DNA of 23,778 nt from Isoetes engelmannii (lineage: Eukaryota; Streptophyta; Lycopodiopsida; Isoetales; Isoetaceae). How positions within the stretch are numbered: position 1 is the stretch's first letter; every line of letters begins with the position of its first letter. Shown piece after piece: positions 8,984 to 17,485 of the stretch. Under the pieces are notes generated by a model. The model worked only from the letters and a program-made list of their open reading frames with translations, did no database searches and was not told the origin of the DNA. Position numbers and translations under genes: made by a program. Location of the stretch: contig JAANSK020245498.1 of the NCBI GenBank assembly GCA_011763485.2, forward strand, positions 1-23,778. The letters run 5' to 3'.

Positions 8984-11900
8984 CTGGAAAGAATTTAAAG
9001 TTATCTCAATCATAAAGCATACGTTAGGCATGCTCCAGGAGTAAAAGAGAACAAAAACATTGACATGCCAGATAAAGGAACTACTGAAAAACCAAGTTCA
9101 ACCTGGACAAAAATTAGCCATGTTCAACATTCTCCAGATTCAGAAATCTCACATACCATCAAATGTAGGACTGCGATTTAAATCAACTTGTGGAAGACGC
9201 ATCCCTTTCTCCCATGGCTTTTCATTTTCGTCTTCAAAATAATAACCTCCAGTATACTCATCATCAGTACCAGGTAGGTCACCTTCATCATCATCACTAT
9301 TGACTGTGGCCAGGTCAGTTCTATTCTGTACGCCCCTTCTTTGAAGGACGAAGACGTTAAAGTAATAACTAACCAATTCCTGCATGTTTTTATAGAAGAA
9401 GTGTTTTGGAAGGTAGTCCCAAAAGTTCTCACCCGATGACACTGGGTGCATTTTGACCAGCTTTTTAAAAGCTCGTTGTTCTTCATGGGTCCATCTTTCA
9501 GAAATGCACTCACCCATCTCATCAAATCCCAATCGTGAAAATGCATCACCCAACTCACGCTTCAGCCGTTTCCTCTGTTCTTGGTTGTGTAATCGAACAC
9601 ACTCTTGAGACTTTGGATCAACACACTTACATTGCATGGATCGCCCCTTACCAAGCCTTGCTTCATTCAGGTCCTCATGACCCAACCAAATGGTCACCCC
9701 TAACCACTTATTCTGGGCGTCATCTAACTCCCCAGTTTCATTTACTTTCCTCTTGGTATGCATATGGAAAGGTGGCAAGACAGCCTGAAAATCTGGACCA
9801 ATTGGAATCCTTTTATGGAGCATCAAATTTATGCCATCACCAGAGCCCATCTCTTGGGTGGACATTTGACGTGTTGATGAGGACCAAACACCTGGGAAAC
9901 GCCGAAGACGATAACGAGTCTGATGTTCACGTGCTCCAGTCCTCTCCAAACCTTGTTGCTCTAACCGAACAATTTTATCATGTTGCAGTGTGCGTTGTCT
10001 TGACTGCAACATAAAGCATATAAAATCAGCACGCACTGACATCTGGCAGCCAAAGAAAAGATAAATCAAGCCAATACTTAAAACATAAGAGACTATCTTT
10101 AAACAGTCTACTCCTCTAGATACAACTACTCTCATCGAAACATTATATTGTAGCATAGATCCTCCTTTCTAAGTCATCCCAGGCAAAAAATGTCCACCTC
10201 AAAGTGCAAACCCATTGCATATGGGTTTTCGAAAGGAGACTGGTATTTGATGGAACATAGATAGTAAATGAAGATAACAAGCAAAGAATGTTAGGAAAAC
10301 ATGAATAGACAACCAAACGGTACACAAGTTACCTGATTGTTTGTTGACCCTTCGTTCTTCTTCCAGAATAGAGATCTCATGTTCCTTACTAATCTTGAGC
10401 ACCCCTCAACCCACATCTCATCCTCCCTAGACCCTGGTGGCCCTTGCCCCTTTTTTGGATCTTCAGGATTCAATGCTAATCTTTTTACCCAAATTAACAG
10501 ATCAAACATAGGATTCTTATTCGATCCATCTGCACTCTTGAAAATGGAACTGGACGTACTATTTGTCAAATTCCGGGAATCCGGTGGTATACTTTCAAAA
10601 CCTATATTTCTCCTTCCAACAGCCAGGTCAAGATTTTCCCCTGTTACAATTCCAGTAATGTTGTCTGTATTTGCGCTTTTAGTCAACTTATTTGTAGAGG
10701 GATGCTGTAACTGTACAGGAGATTCCGCATCCACAAGCCCCGGTGTCAAAGGCTGCTCAGCTGTTACTGTATTTGATTCTATAGCCTGTCCTTTGAACTC
10801 CAGAAGCGTGCCACTTTCTAAGCGCTTTAAGTATTTCATATAAAGCAACTTCAAACTTGGCCCACATTCAAGTCTCAACCCCATATGAGTAGCTATGCCT
10901 GGCCAAAATCCTCCTTTAGTTACTCTATGATAACCTCCAAGTTCCCTTACCTTTTCCATCATGACGAACAAATCAACTTCCTGTCCTGCAAGAAACACAG
11001 GAAGTGGCCGAAAACCTTTTGGTTTCCATGCTTCCCGAAACTTTTTAATATTATCTAAAAAGGTATTTGCTTCCTTGAGATGGCAACCATAAGCATGATC
11101 CTCCTTCATCTCGGAATTTTTTCTCTGCATAGAAATTTTGTGTTTCTTATTATTCTCCAGTATACATGTATTAGGATATGGACAACCATCCTGCACTTTC
11201 ATAGTCTTGTATTCCACATGGTTGTACGCTGCTGGTTTCCCATGGTCCAAGCAAGTATTTGGAACTTGAAATCCCTCAGAATAGCAGTGCATATCCTCTG
11301 CACCACCCGTTACCGGTTTCTCCAAATCCAGCAGACTTTCATGTGTCCTGAATGAGATTACCAAGGATAGATGAGTTATCAAGAGTTAGTTGAGATTATA
11401 GTACCTGGTTATATAAAGCCAACCTGTCATATTCTTCAGAATTCCTAGCATTATGATTCCCCAAAGCCTCAAGTCTAGGTTGTGCAGCATGTTTTGCACG
11501 ACGTGGGTCAGATGCTACTTGTGAAGGCAACGTCGGATTCACTAATATGTCTTTCGTTTTTGATGAGCATTCCTCCAAGTTTTCCAAAGATAATTTATTA
11601 GGTGATTCTTTATGCAACTCAATTACCACCTCAAATAAGTCATCGTGAAGTTTTGTGTTTGGCTTCAAATACTTTGCAGGCTGTGGAGAGCATTCGTGTT
11701 CCACATGGCGCTTCTGCTGGCCAATCATTATGTTTGATAATGATATATTCTCCTGTAACATGTAACATGCCGCTAATCACTTATCATTGACAAAGCAAGC
11801 CAGACTACAGCCAAGATTAGTAGTACTTAAACGAGCATGACAATGGAATACAAGCTTTCACCATGTTTTTCAAGAATCTATTCTTCATATATGCGTACCA

Positions 11901-12306
11901 AACCTGTGAACTCAAAGGATGAAATTTGGAAAAAATGCATCAAGAATTCAGGTTCACTTTGCGAATTGAAACGTTCAACTAGACAAAACGAAAATATTTG
12001 ATATAATGGAGTTTCCCGCAACAACATGTTTGAATATGCAAGCGACATTTACCTTACAGGACAGATCATTTGGTACTTGAGCTTCCACGATGTAGCGAGC
12101 ACCCTCGCCAATCCAACCATGCACCAACATGTGGACCAGCCACTAAGTAAACTATGAAACAAGTAGCCAAATATCATTCAGAATAGCCCACAAAGCAAAA
12201 AAATGGAAAGAAGGGACGGAACAAAGGATTACCTCCTGGCAGAAGAAAACTAAGGCGGGCTCCTTGGCTATAGCATTTCCGGCGTATGCATGGTGGATTT
12301 TGTTGC
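8848..12306 (-). CDS. ARID-ELM2-SANT chromatin protein, multi-exon gene
   Basis: Predicted exons on the minus strand, 5' to 3': 12306-12233, 12142-12053, 11752-11424, 11347-10333, 10003-9157, 8983-8953, 8860-8848. All have GT-AG borders and the phases agree at every join. The large exon holds an ARID DNA-binding domain (10816-11061: FLDNIKKFREAWKPKGFRPL through VRELGGYHRVTKGGFW to YMKYLKRLE). The next exon holds an ELM2 motif (from about 9811, RIPIGPDFQA, WLGVTIWLG, CKCVDPKSQECVRLH) and a SANT/Myb repeat (about 9350-9496, RWTHEEQRAFKKLV, FWDYLPKHF). An acidic Ser/Asp stretch comes after these. ELM2-SANT modules recruit histone deacetylases in animals, and plant ARID+ELM2 proteins such as Arabidopsis ARID1 are the closest relatives I recall. 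It should therefore be a nuclear DNA-binding corepressor scaffold. The listed exons give about 798 codons. The start codon is not found, so the N-terminus is incomplete. Confidence 0.85.
12053..12306 (-). CDS. Predicted N-terminal exons of the ARID-ELM2-SANT gene
   Basis: Two short open segments precede the clear part of the gene. Segment 12306-12233 (74 bp) follows a pyrimidine-rich AG acceptor and ends GAG before GTAATC. Segment 12142-12053 (90 bp) begins after TTACTTAG, encodes HGWIGEGARYIVEAQVPNDL, and ends AAG before GTAAAT. The second joins the 11752-11424 exon in phase 0, and the first joins the second in phase 0. No in-frame ATG lies in the first segment. It therefore needs a further upstream exon, or translation starts at the Met five codons into the second. 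I do not recognise a domain in these ~55 residues. Confidence 0.5.
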
Positions 12307-12557
12307 CTGATCACCAAAAATTTGAAAGACAAGGAAGGTTAGTAAGAAATTGGGCTATGGCGGCAAAGCCCTGTCGTGAGGGGGAGTTTTGAGTCTACAA
12401 TTTTTTAGGTACCTTATTATTGGACATAAAAGTTTAATTCAATTCAGCTTAATTCCAACCCCAAAAAATAATCCAATTCGCTTAATTTGTATTCTATACT
12501 TGTGGCGTACATAAAAAAGTATGTGTAGAGAAACTCGCCAATATACATTTCTGGTAC
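12307..12557. other. Probable upstream intron or promoter DNA of the ARID gene
   Basis: No further exon with a start codon could be fixed. An ATG at about 12426 on the minus strand is followed by AAG/GTACCT, but its phase does not fit the next exon. The first exon, if separate, may lie here or beyond the microsatellites. Confidence 0.3.
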
Positions 12558-12640
12558 GCTCACACGCACGCACACGCATACACACACACGCACACGCCCA
12601 CGCCCATGCACTCATCGTGCACACAAACACATGCACGCAA
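12558..12640. repeat. CA/CG-rich microsatellite
   Basis: Irregular CACACG, CACGCA and CACACA units alternate purine and pyrimidine for about 80 bp. The open frames read through it on both strands are artefacts of composition. Confidence 0.85.
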
Positions 12641-12762
12641 AGTAGATTGGTGTATACTCGACTTGGACCCACTTCAGCCATGCACAGTGGTGGGGGCATG
12701 ACCCATCTGGTTGTGTGTACATTGTCCTATAAGCTATGGCTTCCCGTGAAAGTTAAAATACC

Positions 12763-12798
<36 letters not shown>
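12763..12798. repeat. (ATCT)9 microsatellite
   Basis: Nine uninterrupted ATCT units span 36 bp. An uninterrupted array of this length is likely to vary in length between individuals. Confidence 0.95.
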
Positions 12799-12799
<1 letters not shown>

Positions 12800-13490
12800 C
12801 TCACTCTTGATGGTAAATGGTTACCATGTAAGCACCACATGGGCGTAAGTTCATCTCCATGCGTATGACTAGGCATGGTACGCCAATAATTTCATTTCCA
12901 TGTCTATTATGTGTGGATTCTTGACCTATGTCAAGGATCTACCTAACTTAAGAGAGACATAAAATATATTTAGGTTTAATTATAGATAATGACCATATAA
13001 AAGGCACCTACTTTCAACATAGTCTAAAGGGGGAAGGCGACAAAAGGTATATACCTTTAGAGCACATGTCTTACTAACAACACTTATCGACATTGTAACT
13101 TCCTAGTGGTGAAATTCTTGATGCCACCTCATCTACCACGTGGCTATGTTTCCACCACGCATTGGATCGTGTCTAGTACACCCGGGTGTCGGATGTACCC
13201 GGTTACGTAATATATATACGCAATATATAATCAGGTCGCTCACACAGCTCATGGCAGGTGTCATCTATAGATTAGCCATTGGTAATCTCCTCTATCTAAC
13301 AGTTACCTAATACGTAACCAGGTCATACTCTTATATAATAACCAGCTCATAATCTTTATATAATATAAAGATTTAGTGCAACCTGTGAATCAAATCCTAA
13401 AACTTTGACGGTCGAGATTTAATCTTTTAGACAGTGTAGATACTTTGGTCCAATGGCTAAGATTCACTCGCTTCAATCCCACAATAAAAA
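12800..13490. other. AT-rich intergenic DNA, no gene recognised
   Basis: No coding signal. ACGTAA-type motifs recur near 13204 and 13311 and are each followed by an AGGTC-containing stretch, suggesting an old duplication. A line near 12960-13040 (AATTATAG, CCATATAAAAGGCA) loosely matches 15475-15510. Confidence 0.35.
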
Positions 13491-13491
13491 A

Positions 13492-13894
13492 GAGGGGAAA
13501 GGGGAAACAACAAAAAGGGAAGGAGGGAGGAAAGAAGGAGGGGAATGGAAAAGGGAGAAGGAGGAAGGAAAAAAGGGAGGGGGAAAGAGGGAAAGGGGAA
13601 AATGAAAGAGAAAAGGAAAACGGAAATGAAAGGTTAAATGGAAAAAGGAAAAGGGGAAAAGGAAAAGTGGAAATAAAAAAATGAAAAAATTAAACGTAAA
13701 AGAAAAGAAAAAAAAATAGAAAAGGAGAAGAGCAGGCAAGGGCAAAAGAGAAAGTGAAAAAGTAAGGGGCCAAGAATAGTGGAACAAAGGAAAGAGAAAT
13801 AAGATAAAGGAAAAAAAAGAAGGGAGAAAAGAAAAACGAAGGGAAAAAAGAAAAAACAGAAAATGGGAAAAGCGAGATAGGGGGAAAAGGGGAC
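13492..13894 (+). repeat. Long polypurine (G/A-rich) low-complexity block
   Basis: About 400 bp is almost entirely A and G on the plus strand, with mixed GGGAAA and AAAAGG units and few pyrimidines. The long open frames on both strands here, Lys/Gly/Glu-rich on one and Phe/Leu/Pro/Ser-rich on the other, reflect composition. Long purine tracts of this kind can adopt triplex structure. Confidence 0.85.
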
Positions 13895-14274
13895 GACTGT
13901 GCACAGGCCTCTTATAGCCTAGCAACGCTGGCTTGGTTTCTAGTAGGTAAGAGAGAATTTCAGCCCATCTTACAATAAAGGTCCTCCTGACCTATTGCAT
14001 TAGAGACTGTTTGAGATGTTAAATGGTTGCTCTATGATATATAGGCACTAGATAGGCCTAACTTAAACCTTATTCAGTTCATTCTCAAGCTCCCATAACA
14101 CTCAAAGCATATAAAGTCTATACCTAGGTAAAAGCTTTTTACCTTAAAAGGAGACATCAAAAAATAGTCATAATTCCCGATGTAAAGAAAGCGACATAGA
14201 ATAGTATTATAGTTTTAATTAATGGATGGCTAGAACTAAAGCTATATATGCGCATAAAATTGGATTTGGTCTAT
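13895..14274. other. Intergenic DNA before the second LINE
   Basis: No gene is seen. GAGACTGTTTGAGATG and the following ATGGTTGCT near 14005-14032 weakly match the 3' tail of the LINE at 15311-15340, so an older LINE 3' end may lie here. Confidence 0.35.
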
Positions 14275-15335
14275 GGGACTCACACACAACACTGGCTTTG
14301 CCCTCCTAGCACACACTCCCGGAGGACATGCAGTGCCACCTGGATGCACTAGCCACCTTTTGCCAGCACACCAACATGCGAGTCAACCTCGCAAAGACAA
14401 AGTCCTGCTGATCTCGTCTTCTCGACACCCGCGGATGCCTTCCTTCACATACCAGGGAGAAAATGTGGAGGTCACTCCCACTTATAAATACTTGGGAATT
14501 GAGTTCTCCACTACCATGCACTGGGATAGCTGCATCCGACTGCGGGTTGCAGCAGGCTAGAAGGCCCTGCACACCAGCAGAACAGCGGTTACCAGGCAAA
14601 GTTGTACTCCGGGGACCATCAGTCACGCCTCTTCAGAGCTCTGGTTGAGCCGGTCCTCTTATACGACGTGGAAGTTTGGGGCCCGGTCATCTCCGCCACC
14701 ACCTAGAGTGATCTTGAACGAGTACAGAAGGCTTTCTTGGCGTGCGCACTCGAGGTGAAGCCCACGGTGCCATATCGGACACTGCTCCAGGAAACAGGTT
14801 TCCTCCCACTTCAGAGAGTAGCCGTGTGCCGCCACCTTTTGTATTTCCAAAAGGTAGCTCGCATGGATGAAGACCGACTACCAATGGTGGCCTTGGCAGT
14901 CGCGATGGGCCCACAGCGCCTTAAAGCTTGCTGGAAGGACAAACAGGCGCAGTGGTTGTCCTAGTGGCATGTCCAGGCACACAGGTGCATACAAGTCCGC
15001 ACGAAGAAGGCCTACCTGGATGCTTGCTTTCTTAGCAAACTCTGGGATGCCGAGGCCCTGACACAGGTCAAGCTCGCGCACTACAGACGGCAGGTGAATC
15101 CGACACTCATGCGGGGACTCCAGGAGTACCTGTGCACCCCAATTTCTATGAAAAAGCGTAGGGTGATAGCGTCCATCCGAACGGGGGAGGGGGCATCGCC
15201 TCCGTATTGAAACAGGGCGATGGGCAAGGGAAGCACGTGAGGACAGGACTTGCCAGTGCTGCCACCAAGGGGTCATTGAGGACGACAAGGGGTCTCTAAT
15301 CTGCAATTTGAGAGACTTTGTGAGATGCCAGATGG
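14275..15335 (+). mobile_element. Decayed LINE, C-terminal half of reverse transcriptase
   Basis: Plus-strand remnant beginning just after the catalytic box (FALLAHTP near 14290) and changing frame at least three times. Readable blocks are CHLDALATFCQHTNMRVNLA (about 14330-14390) and SYTYQG-like with YKYLGIEFS (14480-14510). They continue with a LYDVEVWGP block (14656-14680), VQKAFLACALEVKPTVPYRT (about 14720-14780) and LPLQRVAVCRHLLYF. A Cys/His cluster CQCCHQ with a later Cys lies at about 15251-15305, resembling the zinc-knuckle tail of such LINEs. In-frame stops break the C-terminal part. Its 5' end is lost at about 14275. The overlap with the RT part of the LINE at 409-1470 shows it is a separate copy. 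Confidence 0.8.
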
Positions 15336-16270
15336 TTGCTACATATAGTGCACAAGTAAGAGATGAAAATTTGAAGCTTACGCATAATAGCTTCTCTAAT
15401 AATAGAATAATGTCCACGGAAACCAACTATGGACATAAGAATATCTTAATCTAACTTAAAAAAGGGCATCTATTCCAATTATAGGTAAATTGCCATACAA
15501 AAGGCATCGCCCTTTAACCCAGCCTAAAAGGTATATAATAACAATGGTTCTAATTAACGAGATGCCAAATTAGGGTACAGCAGGCGAGGTATTAGGCTCG
15601 CGGTTTCATGAAATCCAACTCCAAAAGGGGAGCCAATATTTCCACCTAAGTGTGATGTCAAGAAACGGTTCTTGCCATACTAAGTGTTTGATGTCTAGGA
15701 AAAACAATGTTGCTCTAGCTCCCTCAACCTTAGCTAATGATAAGTAGGATGCGGCGCCAGCTACTCTCAATTTTTTCCCTCCCTCTCAAAGTTTGCCCTC
15801 TTCCCTTCAAAACGTTTCTTTCCCTAATTTTATTTTCTTTTCCCTCTCGCTTTGGAAGAACGCCTCCACAAGGCGGTGATGGCGTGATCTACAAGCACGG
15901 CATATTTTCCTCTACCTTCTGCTAAGATCTATGTATATGCTCATCACACTTTTGCTATCTGCAATTGCAGCACAGGCAGCAGATGAAGATCCTTTACAAG
16001 ACCTCTGCGTAGCAGATCTAACTTCCAAACTCTCGGCAAACGAATTTGCATGCAGAACCGAACCAAAGGCAGAGGATTTTCCATAATTACACAGGCCTAA
16101 GAACATCCGGAGTGCTGAATGCTTCAGCGAACGATTGTCCTCATCCTCTAGGGAACAATTGCAGCCGAATTTGTGACCACCGGAAATAAGCTTTCTTCTC
16201 AGATTCTGTCTGTCGGAGATGTTTCTGTGATCCTACGAGGGCTCTTGCATTATCAGTATAACATTGGCAA
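15336..16270. other. Intergenic DNA, no gene recognised
   Basis: No frame here carries a motif I recognise. Short frames at 15737-15925 (+) and 15912-16106 (-) have no supporting context. Confidence 0.35.
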
Positions 16271-16274
16271 TTCT

Positions 16275-16342
16275 AACTCTGTTGTTTTTGCCACCTTTTA
16301 ATTCCCAGAACTCTGTTGTTTTTGCCACTTTGAATTCCCCGA
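16275..16342. repeat. Two-copy 34-bp tandem repeat
   Basis: AACTCTGTTGTTTTTGCCAC starts at 16275 and again at 16309, each followed by TTTAATTCCC or a close variant. Recent slippage or unequal exchange is likely. Confidence 0.85.
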
Positions 16343-16431
16343 TTCAGTCTCATAGAAGCAAAAAAATAACTAGTAGGTTGTTCCCATCGTTCCTTTGGGA
16401 CTAAATAATTGGTTGTTAGTTTGGCTTATCA

Positions 16432-16516
16432 GGCCCCCCTCGACTAAAGAGCCCGGCCTGGCCCCAGACTGAAGCAATCAGCCCCCTTCTTTTGAGGAAT
16501 TCGGCCCCCCCCCCCC
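16432..16516 (-). other. Cluster of G runs on the minus strand
   Basis: Four or more runs of four to twelve G (C runs on the given strand, including 12 C at 16505-16516) fall within 85 bp. The pattern meets the usual loose criterion for G-quadruplex potential. It lies just outside the copia LTR end. Confidence 0.5.
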
Positions 16517-16556
16517 TTCTAAATATTTCGACAGAATGAAACAGATGGAAGAATTT

Positions 16557-16781
16557 TGTTGAAAACATACAAGGAATTGACGCTGAAAACAGAGTTCTTT
16601 CATTCATAAAATACTTCTTCATAAACAGTTGACGGTAGTCACAATAGAATCGTGGCAGCCGCTATCTCTGTTCCCTCGGTATGTGACTCTACGAGCTCGA
16701 GGAACTTTAGGAACACCTAATTTAACAACTTTAGATGGACCATGGTCTTATCTTGCAAAGCAAGACCTTTGATTTCCAACA
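16557..16781 (-). repeat. Copia 3' LTR, 225 bp, TGTTG...CAACA
   Basis: The minus strand begins TGTTGGAAATC directly after the polypurine tract and ends GTTTTCAACA, so the 5-bp termini are perfect inverted repeats. This is the standard outline of a plant copia LTR, at the short end of the usual size. Confidence 0.8.
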
Positions 16782-16915
16782 CTCCTCCTCAAGATAGACC
16801 TGGTCACTTGCATCACCTGAAAGCTTGACGAAACTTAAATCAAATAGAAAACAACATGGCTGCTACAAGAAAACATGGAAAACAACACAATTGCTCAAGA
16901 ACTCACGAAGAGTTA

Positions 16916-17095
16916 TCAGGTCTCTTCCATACCCATTTCAACAATGCATTCCTTGAACCTTTTTCTGGCCAAAGGTTTTGCAGATACTAGGTTTTGTGAA
17001 AGTATCTGCAGTCATAAACTGTGTCCCCAAATGCTTTACTTCAACTTTTCCTTCTTCCACCTTTTCATGGGCGAAATGAAATTGCGTCTGTTTGG
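16916..17095 (-). pseudogene. Copia RNase H C-terminal remnant with 16-bp insertion
   Basis: The minus strand encodes FHFAHEKVEEGKVEV, then KHLGTQFMTADTFTKP, then, in another frame, ARKRFKECIVEMGMEE followed by TGA at 16916-16918. This is the conserved copia RNase H end (TADxFTKPL). The frame break is explained by 16 extra bases at 16973-16988, which share the octamer AGGTTTTG with the next eight positions, so it looks like a local duplication. Confidence 0.85.
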
Positions 17096-17104
17096 GGTCT
17101 GGGT

Positions 17105-17485
17105 CCGGGAACTCCTGAGAGGCAGACCTCTATGAGGACTATGGCGCCAAACAAAAGCTCCTGCAAAACAGATTGTCACGCAGGATTTGAAGAACAAAAA
17201 AACTAGAAAACTGGAAAACAGACTGCGAACAGAAGTGAGTCATTCATCCACTATATTGATCAAAATAGCACAACTGTGCTACAAACAAGCTCGCTACAAA
17301 GGCTGAGCGCTGAAACAAGAAGCAACCAGTAAAAATGGGCTAACTTGTCTAAACTACTAGCCCTCAAAACATAGTATATATAGTACAAATGGCCTCAGGC
17401 CCATAATGGTGCGGAGCTAACTGCTCCGTGATCAGTGCTGACAGAATATGCTCCACTATCTGCGCCATAACTGCAGGCGGTGGAG
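17105..17485 (-). other. Untranslated tail or LTR of the coiled-coil element (putative)
   Basis: Downstream of the 17486 stop the minus strand carries an ACTATATATACTATG TATA-like motif (about 17370) and later TTTGGCGCC (near 17143). The TATA motif followed by a long non-coding stretch resembles an LTR, but I found no matching copy upstream of 20711. It ends where the copia remnant begins. Confidence 0.3.

Larger units (their letters stand above)
16557..17095 (-). mobile_element. Ty1/copia 3' end: RNase H C-terminus, PPT and 3' LTR
   Basis: Read on the minus strand, the piece starts mid-RNase H, passes a stop, a ~125-bp untranslated stretch and the purine tract GAGGAGGAG (16782-16790), then enters the LTR. 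Everything upstream of RNase H is missing: at about 17095-17105 the sequence changes to unrelated DNA. The left flank of the LTR gives AATTT (16552-16556) as the candidate target duplication, but its partner is not in view because the 5' part is lost. Confidence 0.85.

Noticed and set aside
9535-10014. Plus-strand frame of 159 codons
   Set aside because: Antisense shadow of the ELM2 exon of the ARID gene, which has clear domains and splice sites on the other strand.
10337-10843. Plus-strand frame of 168 codons
   Set aside because: Antisense shadow of the ARID-domain exon.
12521-12868. Plus-strand frame of 115 codons with His/Ala/Thr repeats and Ile/Tyr/Leu/Ser repeats
   Set aside because: It is a reading of the CA/CG-rich and (ATCT)9 microsatellites, not a gene.
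13445-13684. Lys/Gly/Glu-rich plus-strand frame
   Set aside because: Same low-complexity purine block, no start context or domain.
13473-13925. Long minus-strand open frame rich in Phe, Leu, Pro and Ser
   Set aside because: It is the complement of the polypurine block; the composition alone keeps it free of stops.
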